Source: DAOMOD01 sp964526035
GTDB lineage: Bacteria > Pseudomonadota > Gammaproteobacteria > Xanthomonadales > BPKI01
Direction: 5' to 3'
Assembly: GCA_964526035.1 (NCBI GenBank)
Contig: CAZGKE010000034.1
Location: forward strand, 1 to 26,201
Length of the DNA: 26,201 nt
The notes under the pieces were generated by a model, which saw only the letters and a program-made list of their open reading frames with translations, searched no databases and was not told the DNA's origin. The position numbers and the translations under genes are program-made. How positions within the stretch are numbered: position 1 is the stretch's first letter; each line of letters starts with the position of its first letter. Of the stretch, positions 16,111 through 22,989 are shown piece by piece.

Positions 16111-16187
16111 CTGTGGGAGGGGCCTCAGCCCCGACCGTCCCGCCCAGTCAGGATCCGCCCCTGTCGGGGCTGAGGCCTCTCCCACAG
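16111..16187. repeat. Inverted pair of REP elements (BIME-like)
   Basis: Two 25-bp arms, 16111-16135 and 16163-16187, are reverse complements with one mismatch, separated by 27 bp. Each arm begins with CTGTGGGAG and contains its own small hairpin (GGGGC-CTCA-GCCCC or the equivalent), as in REP sequences mobilised by RAYT (TnpA-REP) transposases. Paired they make a BIME. Transcribed, this would fold into a long stem between the transglutaminase and Anbu coding regions. Confidence 0.88.
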
Positions 16188-16200
16188 AATATCGAGGTTT

Positions 16201-16235
16201 TCCCGGGTCCCGGGTCCCGAGTCCCGCGTCCCGAA
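16201..16235. repeat. Second heptad tandem array, five copies of TCCCGNG-like unit
   Basis: Five consecutive 7-bp units: TCCCGGG, TCCCGGG, TCCCGAG, TCCCGCG, TCCCGAA. Same period as the ATCAGCY array 108 bp away but an unrelated unit. It ends 6 bp before the transglutaminase stop codon, so it is immediately downstream of that gene. Confidence 0.9.
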
Positions 16236-16241
16236 AGAAAG

Positions 16242-17051
16242 CTACTGCGCCCGCTGCTGGTCCCCGATGCGCACGCTCACCTCCAGTGATTCCTCACCGC
16301 CGCCGACGCGCAGGCCGCGCACCGGTGCCGCGTCGTGGTAGTCGCGCCCACAGGCCACTCGCACGTAGTGCGGATCGGGGCAGACGCGGTTGGCGGCGTC
16401 GAAGCCGACCCAGCCGAGATCGGGAATGCTCACCTCGGCCCAGGCGTGGCTGGCGGACTCCTCGTCGTCGCTGGTGGAGCAGAGATAGCCGCTCACATAG
16501 CGCGCCGGGAAGCCGAGCAGCCGCGCGCAGGCAATCATCACGTGGGCATGGTCCTGACAGACCCCTGCGCCGGCCGCCAGCGCTTCGGCGGCGGAGGTGC
16601 CCGCATCGGTGCGTTCGGGCTGGTAGTCGACCCGTTCGCGCACCAGATGGCAGAGGCGGTGCAAGCGCGGCAGAGGATCGTCCTCGAGGACCTCCGCAGC
16701 CAGCGCCTCCAGCGCGCCATCGGCTGCGGTCAGCGGCGTCGACGCCAGATAGAAGGACGCCGGCAGTGCCTCCACGGTGCCGCGCAGTACGCCGTGGGTG
16801 TCCTGGGTGTCGACGCGGCCGTGGACCTCGATGCGCAGGCTGTCGGCAGGCCCTTCCACCTGGTGGCTTGCCGCAGGATTGCCGAAACCGTCGTGGCAGG
16901 TGAAGTCGAGACGCTCGCCGTTGACCCGTACGATCCAGCTGCGCACGTTCTGCTCGTTGCCCAGCGCCGGCCACAGCCTGAGTGCCTGCATGAGCCTGAA
17001 TGCCGGCTCCGCGTAGCGGTAGGTGGTGACGTGGTGTACGTGCAGATTCAT
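16242..17051 (-). CDS. Transglutaminase-like cysteine protease of the Anbu cluster
   Basis: A 269-aa bacterial transglutaminase-like protein. An N-terminal beta-rich domain (about 1-90, starting LHVHHVTTYRYAEPAFRLMQALRLWP) precedes the papain-like core with a complete triad: Cys165 (AGVCQDHAHVMIACARLLG), His202 (SHAWAEVSIPDLGW) and Asp218 (VGFDAANRV). The DPHYVRVACGRDYHDAAPVRG segment is characteristic. Bacterial members act as peptidases or amide-bond exchangers, and in this gene cluster are presumed to act on the product of the ATP-grasp enzyme. No signal peptide, so cytoplasmic. Its ATG is 1 bp after the alpha-E stop, showing tight translational coupling. A repeat-filled gap follows it. 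Confidence 0.93.
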   Translation of the reverse strand: MNLHVHHVTTYRYAEPAFRLMQALRLWPALGNEQNVRSWIVRVNGERLDFTCHDGFGNPAASHQVEGPADSLRIEVHGRVDTQDTHGVLRGTVEALPASFYLASTPLTAADGALEALAAEVLEDDPLPRLHRLCHLVRERVDYQPERTDAGTSAAEALAAGAGVCQDHAHVMIACARLLGFPARYVSGYLCSTSDDEESASHAWAEVSIPDLGWVGFDAANRVCPDPHYVRVACGRDYHDAAPVRGLRVGGGEESLEVSVRIGDQQRAQ

Positions 17052-17052
17052 T

Positions 17053-17994
17053 TCAGAAATGGTGCGCCAGGGAAATTTCGGTGGTCAGCGCTTCGGTGCG
17101 CTCGATGAAGTCGGTCAGGTACTCGTGCAGACCGGCGGCGAAGATGTGGTCGATGCGCCCGTAGCGCAGCTGCGCGTACATCGAATTGGCCAGGCGCTTG
17201 GCTTCGGCGCTGCGCGACGCATCCGAGTTCTGGATGCGATCGAGCGTAGCGGTGACCTGCTCGAAGCAGAACGCCAGCGAGCGCGGAAACTCCGGGCGCA
17301 GGATCAACAGTTCGGCCACGTTGCGCGGCGCGACCCGACCGCTGAACAGCACCCGGTAGGCGCGCCTTGCCGCAACCACGCGCAGGATCGCCAGCCACTG
17401 GTAGTAGTCGACGACGCCACCGACATCCTCCGGCTCGCGCAGGCGAACATGATATTTGACGTCGAGCAGTCGCGCGGTGTTGTCTGCGCGTTCCAGGAAT
17501 TCTCCGAGGCGGGCGAAATAGAAGCCATCGCGGCGCAGCATGGTGTTGGAGTGCACGCCGTGGAAAAGCGCGCTGCGCGTTTTCACCCACTCCACGAAGC
17601 CCGCCAGATGGTCTTCGTCCATGGAGCGCGCGTCGAAGCCGGCCAGTTCGAGCCAGGTGCCGTTGACGGCTTCCCACATTTCAGCGGTCAGTGCGGTGCG
17701 GATGGCCCGGGCGTTGCCCCGCGCTGTTGCGATACAGCTCCTGATCGACGAGGGGTTGTCGGCGTTGAAGGCCAGGAATTCGACTGCGCGTTCCGGCGTG
17801 ACCTCGTCGTAGAGTTCGAAGAACGCATCGAGGCCGCCCGCAGCGACGATGGCAGACTCCCATTCGCTGGACGAGTCTTCGTCGACGCGCACCGCGCTCA
17901 TGCGCTGCGCCACCTGCAGCAGGCGGGCGACATAGTCGGCGCGCTCCATGTAGCGCGCCAGCCAGTACATGCCGTTGGCGGTGCGGGCCAGCAT
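17053..17994 (-). CDS. Alpha-E domain protein (DUF403)
   Basis: A 313-aa all-helical alpha-E protein. The N-terminus MLARTANGMYWLARYMERADYVARLL is the family signature and fixes the start at 17994; the open frame upstream is spurious. Other typical segments are TRSALFHGVHSNTMLRRDGFYFARLGEFLERADNTARLLDVKYH (about residues 135-180) and WLAILRVVAARRAYRVLF (about 195-215). Biochemical function is unknown; it is found with ATP-grasp, transglutaminase and Anbu genes and is presumed to help handle the peptide product or substrate. A GGAG 10 nt upstream may serve as RBS. It is separated from the ATP-grasp gene by 212 bp holding a hairpin, but is tightly coupled to the transglutaminase downstream. Confidence 0.93.
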   Translation of the reverse strand: MLARTANGMYWLARYMERADYVARLLQVAQRMSAVRVDEDSSSEWESAIVAAGGLDAFFELYDEVTPERAVEFLAFNADNPSSIRSCIATARGNARAIRTALTAEMWEAVNGTWLELAGFDARSMDEDHLAGFVEWVKTRSALFHGVHSNTMLRRDGFYFARLGEFLERADNTARLLDVKYHVRLREPEDVGGVVDYYQWLAILRVVAARRAYRVLFSGRVAPRNVAELLILRPEFPRSLAFCFEQVTATLDRIQNSDASRSAEAKRLANSMYAQLRYGRIDHIFAAGLHEYLTDFIERTEALTTEISLAHHF

Positions 17995-18206
17995 CAGTGA
18001 TGCGCTCCGTAGCGGCTCATGGTCGTGAGGATGCACGCCAATGGACCCACCACCATGGGCATTTCTGCGGGGAGGGTTTCGAGGGTGGTTCGAGACGGCG
18101 CCTTTGGCGCCTCCTCACCACGAATGGGTTTGAGGGGGGCGCGAAGTGGCGCTATTGGAAATCGGGCGGTCGGGCGGAGAACGGTGGCGGTTCTTTCAAG
18201 CATGCG
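17995..18206 (-). other. 212-bp gap in the Anbu cluster with a strong hairpin
   Basis: The gap between the ATP-grasp stop and the alpha-E start has a hairpin at 18085-18121. Its core is GGCGCC-TTT-GGCGCC (18097-18111), extended through CTC/GAG and ACCAC/GTGGT pairs with small internal loops and a 2-nt bulge. There is no T-tract, so it is more like a processing or REP-type element than a classic terminator. A 69-codon open frame (18203-17994) fills the gap and its TGA overlaps the alpha-E ATG, but it uses rare codons (AGA, ATA) and is proline-rich without a recognisable fold, so I do not call it a gene. Confidence 0.5.
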
Positions 18207-19625
18207 TCAGCTCTCCAGTACCCATGTATCTTTGGTGCCGCCGCCCTGCGATGAATTGACCACCAGTGAGCCCTCGCGCAGCGCCACCCGCGTCAAACCC
18301 CCGGGCACGATGCGGATGCGTTCACCGCTCAGCACGAAGGGGCGCAGATCGACATGGCGCGGAGCGATGCCCTTTTCCACCATGATCGGCACGGTGGACA
18401 GCGCCAGCGTGGGTTGGGCGATGTAGTCCTGCGGCCTGGCGCGCAGGCGCGCGGCGAACGTTTCGAGTTCCGACTTGCTGGCGTGTGGTCCGACCAGCAT
18501 GCCGTAGCCGCCGGAGCCGTGCACTGCCTTCACCACCAGTTCGTCCAGGTGCTCCAATGTGTACTTCAGCTCGTCGGGCTTGCTGCAGTCGTGCGTCGGG
18601 ACGTTGGACAAGAGCGGCTCTTCGCCGAGGTAGAAGCGGATCATTTCCGGCACGTGGATGTAGACGGCCTTGTCGTCGGCGATGCCGGCGCCCATGGCAT
18701 TGGTCAGGGTCAGGTTGCCGGCGCGGTGGGCGAAGTAGATGCCGGGCACGCCGAGCAGCGATTCCGGCTTGAACACCAGCGGATCGATGTAGTCGTCGTC
18801 GATGCGTCGGTACAGTACGTCGACGCGCTCCAGGCCGCGGGTAGTACGCATCCAGCAGATGTCGTCCTTGATCAGCAGGTCGTCGCCCTCGACCAGCTCG
18901 ATGCCCATCTCGTCAGCCAGGAAGGCGTGCTCGTAGTAGGCGCTGTTGTGGATGCCCGGCGTGAGCAGGGCCACGGTTGGCTCGCCACGACAGTTGGGCG
19001 GCGCCACCGAGCGCAGGGTCTCGAGCAGTTCCTCGGGATAGTGCGCGACCGGGGCCACTTGCACTTTGCGGAACAGGTCGGGGAACAGGCGCAGCATGAC
19101 CTCGCGGTTCTCCACCATGTAGGAGACGCCGGACGGCGTGCGACAGTTGTCCTCCAGCACGAAGTACTCGTCGGGACCGGTGCGTACCAGGTCGACCCCG
19201 GCAATATGGCTGTAGACGCGATGCGGCTGGGTGAAGCCGGCCATCTCCGGGCGGAACTCGCTGTTGTGCAGGATGAGCCGCTCCGGGATGCGGCCAGCGC
19301 GCAGAATCTCCTGGCCGTGGTAGATGTCGTGCAGAAATGCGTTGAGCGCGCGCACTCGCTGCTCGAGTCCCAGGCTCAATCGCTGCCACTCGGCGCGGGC
19401 CAGGACCCGCGGAATCAGGTCGAAGGGAATCAGGCGCTCGGGATCGCCGCCCTCACTGTAGACGGCGAAGGTGATGCCGATGCGACGAAACAGCACCTCT
19501 GCTTCGCGGCGCTTGATGGCAAGCTGTTCATCCGGTAGCGATTTCAGCCAGGCTTCGACCAGCGCGTAGGGTGGACGCGTGGCGTCCGGCCAGCCCATTT
19601 CATCGAAGCAGCCTTGTGCCTGCAC
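18207..19625 (-). CDS. Circularly permuted ATP-grasp enzyme (type 2) of the Anbu cluster
   Basis: A 472-aa circularly permuted ATP-grasp protein, expected to join a carboxylate to an amine with ATP, i.e. an amidoligase making a peptide or peptide tag. Recognisable segments: GITFAVYSEGGDPERLIPFDLIPR (50-73), ALNAFLHDIYHGQEIL (93-108), the metal/ATP-binding VLEDNCRTPSGVSYMVENR (156-174), TPGIHNSAYYEHAFLA (222-237), VVKAVHGSGGYGMLVGP (364-380) and LRPFVLSGERIRIVPGGLTRVAL (427-449). It starts with GTG at 19625, supported by GGAGGT four bases upstream; a downstream ATG (codon 10) would cut conserved residues. It is the first gene of the cluster; the promoter should be in the 120 bp at 19626-19745, where I see no clear boxes. 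Confidence 0.93.
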   Translation of the reverse strand: MQAQGCFDEMGWPDATRPPYALVEAWLKSLPDEQLAIKRREAEVLFRRIGITFAVYSEGGDPERLIPFDLIPRVLARAEWQRLSLGLEQRVRALNAFLHDIYHGQEILRAGRIPERLILHNSEFRPEMAGFTQPHRVYSHIAGVDLVRTGPDEYFVLEDNCRTPSGVSYMVENREVMLRLFPDLFRKVQVAPVAHYPEELLETLRSVAPPNCRGEPTVALLTPGIHNSAYYEHAFLADEMGIELVEGDDLLIKDDICWMRTTRGLERVDVLYRRIDDDYIDPLVFKPESLLGVPGIYFAHRAGNLTLTNAMGAGIADDKAVYIHVPEMIRFYLGEEPLLSNVPTHDCSKPDELKYTLEHLDELVVKAVHGSGGYGMLVGPHASKSELETFAARLRARPQDYIAQPTLALSTVPIMVEKGIAPRHVDLRPFVLSGERIRIVPGGLTRVALREGSLVVNSSQGGGTKDTWVLES

Positions 19626-19745
19626 CTGACCTCCGCGTATCGAAAGAATGCAGTCCCAGACTGCGTGGCCGGGGCGATGCGGTCAAGTTTGCAGGATCGG
19701 CTGGCGGCGTCGGAATCGGTTGGCCCTGCGCCGCAACCGGCCTGC

Positions 19746-20234
19746 CTATTGGTAGAGCGTGACCGACTTCGCGTCCAGGGTGTAGGCCGATGACGCCATG
19801 TCATTCGACTGGGTCTCCACCTTCATGGTGCCCTCGACCCAGAAGGCGTCCCAGATCTCGGTCATCGGGATCGGCTCCGCCAGCCGAACCAGGACGATCT
19901 GGTTGGGCGGCGGTGGCGGAACGTGGATGCAGGCGCCGAAGTACGGCACCAGGAAGAATTCCTTGAGTCGGCCTTCGGCGTCGGTGTCCAGGGGCACGAT
20001 GTAGCCCGGCAGACGCACTTGTTGGCCATCGAGCTCGGCGACCGTACGCGAAGAGCCCTGCTGCTCCATCTTGAACATGCCGCTGTGATCGACCGACGTG
20101 GAGTTCATCAGGGCGTCCACCTCGTCCTTCGGCATCATTTCCAGCCAGTCCAGCTCGCGGACCTCCGGAGCAGCGACCGCAACTACTGCGACGATTGAAA
20201 ACAACAGCATTGGAAGCAGTCGGCGCATGTTCAT
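19746..20234 (-). CDS. DUF3299 exported protein of the zinc-transport-type operon
   Basis: A 162-aa protein with a signal peptide (MNMRRLLPMLLFSIVAVVAVAA) and a DUF3299 domain, so periplasmic. The core shows VRLPGYIVPL (73-82) and FFLVPYFGACIHVPPPPPNQ (93-112), with conserved Cys102 and His104 that could bind a metal. Its ATG overlaps the permease stop by one base (TGATG, 20232-20236), and it is the last gene after DUF2796, ABC ATPase and permease. DUF3299 proteins occur with such ABC systems and with DUF2796 in zinc-uptake loci like zrgABCDE of Vibrio; the molecular role is unknown. The start at 20234 is chosen for the signal peptide and the overlap. Confidence 0.87.
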   Translation of the reverse strand: MNMRRLLPMLLFSIVAVVAVAAPEVRELDWLEMMPKDEVDALMNSTSVDHSGMFKMEQQGSSRTVAELDGQQVRLPGYIVPLDTDAEGRLKEFFLVPYFGACIHVPPPPPNQIVLVRLAEPIPMTEIWDAFWVEGTMKVETQSNDMASSAYTLDAKSVTLYQ

Positions 20235-21493
20235 CAGGTTCTCAGGGTAAGTCCGTCGGCGACGGTATTGCGGTAAGCCAGCCAGGCTGGAAGGATGCCG
20301 GCCAGCAGCCCGGCACCCAGCACCATGCCCAGCAACTGCCATTGCCAGAGGCTCGGGACGGTGATGGCAAGGTACAGACCAAAGCGCGCGGCCGCCAGTT
20401 CCTGGACCAGCAGCAGTCCACCATACAGAAGCATCAGACCGGCCAGAATACCGAGTACGGTCAACAGCATGGATTCGAAAACGAGCAGTCCGAAGATCTG
20501 CGCCGGCCGTGCCCCGGTGGAACGAAGGATGGCCATTTCACGGCGCCGTTCGTTGAGCGTGGTCAACAGCGCCGCCAGCATTCCGAGGAGCCCGGCCAGC
20601 ACCACGCAGGCGCTGATCGCGAACAGCGCATTCTCCGCGACCGACACCAGGCCCCAGAGCTGCTGCAGGGCGACGCCGGGGAGAATGGCGAGCAACGGCT
20701 CGCCGCGATATTCGTTGATCTGGCGCTGCACGTTGAAGATGGCCAGTCGCGACTTCATGCCGATCATCGCCGCAGTGATCGATGTCGGCACGAGCTCGCG
20801 TTGTCGCGCGGTGTCGGCATCAACCTCGGCGCCAGGCCGCAGAGCACCGCTTTCCCAACCGATGTGGATGGCCTCGATGCCCTCCAGCGTCACGTGCACG
20901 GCGCGGTCCACCGGTGTCCCGGTGCGCTCCAGAATGCCGACCACGCGGAACGGATGCTGTTCATGTTGCGCGAAGCTGACCGCGCCGATGCCGTGGGCCA
21001 CCACAATCTCCTGGCCCAGCACATACCCCAGCTCCGTGGCCACCTGGGCGCCGAGCACGGTGTCATAGAGGTCGTCGAAGGCGCGTCCGGCGGCAAAGGC
21101 AAGCGGCTGACGATCGCCGTAGCGATAGTGCTCGAAGTACTGTGGCGTGGTGCCCAGCACGCGAAAGCCGCGGTGAGAGTCGCCCAGTGACAGTGGAACC
21201 GCCCACGCCACCTGCGGATGCGCGGCAATCTCCTCGAAAGACTGCCAGGAGAAGTTGTTGGTGCCTTCGCCGATGCGGAACACCGAATAGAGAAGGAGCT
21301 GTATGGAGCCGGTCCGTGCACCGACGATCAGGTCGGTGCCGGAGATGGTGGCAGCAAAGCTGCTGCGGGTTTCGGTGCGCACCTTCTCCACGCCGAGCAG
21401 CAGCGCAACGCTCACTGCAATTGCGGCGATGGTGAGCGCCGCGCTGTAGCGCCGGTTCAGCAGACTGGCGAAGGCGATGCGCAGCAGGGTCAT
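20234..21493 (-). CDS. ABC transporter permease, FtsX/MacB type
   Basis: A 419-aa inner-membrane protein of the FtsX/LolE/MacB permease class: one N-terminal helix (about 17-35), a large extracytoplasmic domain (about 36-285), then three C-terminal helices (about 288-313, 328-360, 385-408). The cytoplasmic coupling segment NERRREMAILRSTGARPAQIF (about 314-334) is typical and contacts the ATPase. This class usually drives movements in periplasmic partners rather than carrying solutes through the membrane. The start ATG overlaps the ATPase stop (ATGA, 21490-21493), and the stop overlaps the DUF3299 start, so translation is coupled throughout. Context suggests a role in zinc acquisition with the histidine-rich DUF2796 protein. 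Confidence 0.92.
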   Translation of the reverse strand: MTLLRIAFASLLNRRYSAALTIAAIAVSVALLLGVEKVRTETRSSFAATISGTDLIVGARTGSIQLLLYSVFRIGEGTNNFSWQSFEEIAAHPQVAWAVPLSLGDSHRGFRVLGTTPQYFEHYRYGDRQPLAFAAGRAFDDLYDTVLGAQVATELGYVLGQEIVVAHGIGAVSFAQHEQHPFRVVGILERTGTPVDRAVHVTLEGIEAIHIGWESGALRPGAEVDADTARQRELVPTSITAAMIGMKSRLAIFNVQRQINEYRGEPLLAILPGVALQQLWGLVSVAENALFAISACVVLAGLLGMLAALLTTLNERRREMAILRSTGARPAQIFGLLVFESMLLTVLGILAGLMLLYGGLLLVQELAAARFGLYLAITVPSLWQWQLLGMVLGAGLLAGILPAWLAYRNTVADGLTLRT

Positions 21494-22197
21494 GGGTCGG
21501 TCCTGATGGCGTTGCGGTTGAGCGTGGTCAGCTCCAGCGCGCGATCGAAGTGATGTTCCAGCGAGGCATCGTGACTGACGAACAGAACCGCCGCGCCGGC
21601 ACGTGCACACTCCGCAAGCAGCAGTTCGATGAAACGGTCGCGGGTATCGGCGTCGAGCGCCGAGGTGGGTTCGTCGGCGATGACCAGCTCCGGTCGTCCA
21701 ATCAGGGCGCGCGCTGCGGCCACTCGCTGCTGCTGACCAACGCTGAGTGCGCTGGCGGCGCGACCGGAAAATTCGTCGGGGTCGAGGCCCAGAGCGGCAA
21801 GCAGGCGTGCCGCTTCGGCACGCCTTGCTGCTTCGTTGTCGCCTGCTCGTGCCGCGCGCGCTTTGGAAAAGCGGCAGGGCAACAGCACGTTGTCAATCAG
21901 GGAAAGGTAGGGGAGCAGATTGAACTGCTGAAAAATGAAGCCCACGTGGCGACCACGGAAGCGGTCGCGCCCAGCGCGCCCGAGATCCGCCAGCGACTGG
22001 CCGAGCACCTCGATGCGGCCGGCGCCGGGATCAAGCACGCCGCCCAGCAGCCCGAGAAGGGTGCTCTTCCCGCTGCCGCTTGGCCCGCGCAGGAACACGC
22101 GCTCGCCTTCAGCGATGCGCAGCGCCGGCAGGTCGAGCAGCGGCGCCTGGCCGGGCCAGGCGAAGCGCAGGTCATCGATGTGGACGATATCGGTCAT
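21490..22197 (-). CDS. ABC transporter ATP-binding protein (LolD/MacB-like)
   Basis: A 235-aa ATPase subunit that powers the FtsX-type permease encoded next to it. Motifs: Walker A GPSGSGKST (38-46), Q-loop Gln90 (GFIFQQFNLLPYLS), signature LSVGQQQRVAAARAL (151-165), Walker B LVIADEPTSALD (171-182) and switch His209 (VSHD). The signature has Val in place of the usual first Gly of LSGGQ, a mild variant. ATG 22197 is preferred; the open frame upstream overlaps the DUF2796 gene and is not coding. It lies 11 bp downstream of the DUF2796 stop and overlaps the permease start by 4 bp. Confidence 0.95.
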   Translation of the reverse strand: MTDIVHIDDLRFAWPGQAPLLDLPALRIAEGERVFLRGPSGSGKSTLLGLLGGVLDPGAGRIEVLGQSLADLGRAGRDRFRGRHVGFIFQQFNLLPYLSLIDNVLLPCRFSKARAARAGDNEAARRAEAARLLAALGLDPDEFSGRAASALSVGQQQRVAAARALIGRPELVIADEPTSALDADTRDRFIELLLAECARAGAAVLFVSHDASLEHHFDRALELTTLNRNAIRTDP

Positions 22198-22208
22198 GCG
22201 GGCTGGAC

Positions 22209-22512
22209 TCAGCGGGGAAGCGACACGCGCCCGATGGCATTGGGTACAAGCACGCGGTCTTGACCAAGGTCGCTCACGATTTCCACCGTCAGTTGCGCAA
22301 TCGCAGGATAGCTTTGGCCGAGGCTGATCTCGATCGCAAGCAGCGCGACAGGATGGGCACACCGGTATTTCAACGTACCGTGGAAGTCGGCGTGTGCATC
22401 ATGGCCGTGCTCTTCATGGGCGTGCGCTTCATGATCGTGGTTTTCGACAGCGACATTGTCATGTTTCGGTGAATGCGCATCCTTTGCTCCGTGCTCGTGC
22501 TCGTCGTCAGCG
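22209..22512 (-). CDS. Histidine-rich DUF2796 (ZrgA-like) zinc-binding protein, 5' part lost in gap
   Basis: Only the C-terminal 100 residues are present; the frame runs into the N run at 22513. About 45 visible residues before the domain end are a metal-binding linker with 12 His plus many Asp/Glu (HEHG, NHDHEAHAHEEHGHDAHADFH). Then comes the DUF2796 C-terminal signature: FHGTLKYRCAHPVALLAIEISL and YPAIAQLTVEIVSDLGQ. Full-length members are about 190-200 aa with a signal peptide and act in zinc uptake (ZrgA of Vibrio cholerae). It is first in the operon with ABC ATPase, permease and DUF3299 genes. The missing 5' half and its promoter lie in the assembly gap, so the gene is partial for technical, not biological, reasons. 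Confidence 0.85.
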
Positions 22513-22612
22513 NNNNNNNNNNNNNNNNNNNNNNNNNNNNNNNNNNNNNNNNNNNNNNNNNNNNNNNNNNNNNNNNNNNNNNNNNNNNNNNNNNNNNNNN
22601 NNNNNNNNNNNN
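22513..22612. other. Assembly gap of 100 N
   Basis: Exactly 100 N, the conventional placeholder for a scaffold join of unknown size. It interrupts the 5' end of the DUF2796 gene on one side and the 5' end of a MerC-like gene on the other. Comparing with full-length relatives, about 90 codons of the first and about 33 of the second plus a divergent promoter region are missing, so the true gap is probably several hundred bases. Confidence 0.98.
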
Positions 22613-22959
22613 TGCTCGCCATGCCGCTGTCCGCATATTCGGTCGCCTCTCGCGGCAGCTGGCAGCACGAAGTGTCGATCCTGGTCTTGCGGCTCCATGG
22701 CTACGAGAAGGTGATGGTCGCCTCGGCACTGCTGCTGGCGAGCATCAGCCTGGCGCTCGGATGGCTTCGTCATCGGCGACCACTGCCCATCGTGATCGGT
22801 CTGATTGCGGCGGCCAGTCTGGGCAGCGGCCTGCTGCTTCCGCTGCGCATGGCTCTGGCGCTGCATCTGGCCTTGCTCCTCGGCGGTGGCGTGCTGCTGG
22901 GGATTGCTCATTGGCTCAATCTGCGGCTGCCGGGTGTCGGCGCACCCGATTCGCACTGA
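22613..22959 (+). CDS. MerC-family membrane protein, 5' end lost in gap
   Basis: About 115 C-terminal residues of a small multi-helix membrane protein are visible; the frame is open back into the N run. Its C-terminus LLLGGGVLLGIAHWLNLRL parallels MVTMGGTLVGIGHLVNLRL of the next gene, and the EKVMVASALLLASISLALGW helix also aligns, so the two are paralogues. The visible LAMPLSAYS directly after the gap looks like the part that follows the CxxHC metal motif of MerC proteins, which would place that motif in the missing sequence. MerC-type proteins move mercury or, in zinc-regulated contexts, probably zinc. It diverges from the DUF2796 operon and lies 30 bp before its paralogue. Confidence 0.75.
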
Positions 22960-22980
22960 AATGTTATCCTGTTGCATTCT
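22958..22980. promoter_or_regulatory. Zur-box-like imperfect dyad
   Basis: The segment starts GAAATGTTAT (22958-22967), identical to the left half of the enterobacterial Zur consensus. The right half is degenerate but keeps GCATT where ACATT is expected. It overlaps the stop of the first MerC-like gene and ends 9 bp before the ATG of the second, where a zinc repressor could block transcription. It is suggestive only: a single degenerate half-site match can occur by chance. Confidence 0.3.
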
Positions 22981-22989
22981 GTGGTCTTG

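Noticed and set aside
16045..16235. CRISPR array
   Set aside because: The repeats are only 7 bp and directly adjacent without unique spacers, and no cas genes are near.
17994..18203. 69-codon minus-strand frame between ATP-grasp and alpha-E with TGATG overlap
   Set aside because: Uses AGA, ATA and CTT codons unlike its neighbours, is proline-rich without known fold and runs through a hairpin; not called as a gene, though the junction is noted as a finding.
18354..19538. 394-codon plus-strand open frame
   Set aside because: Antisense to the ATP-grasp gene, which has all family motifs and a good Shine-Dalgarno; the frame shows no recognisable protein.
22209..22512. DUF2796 gene as a truncated pseudogene
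   Set aside because: The missing 5' part coincides with the N run, so truncation is an assembly artefact.
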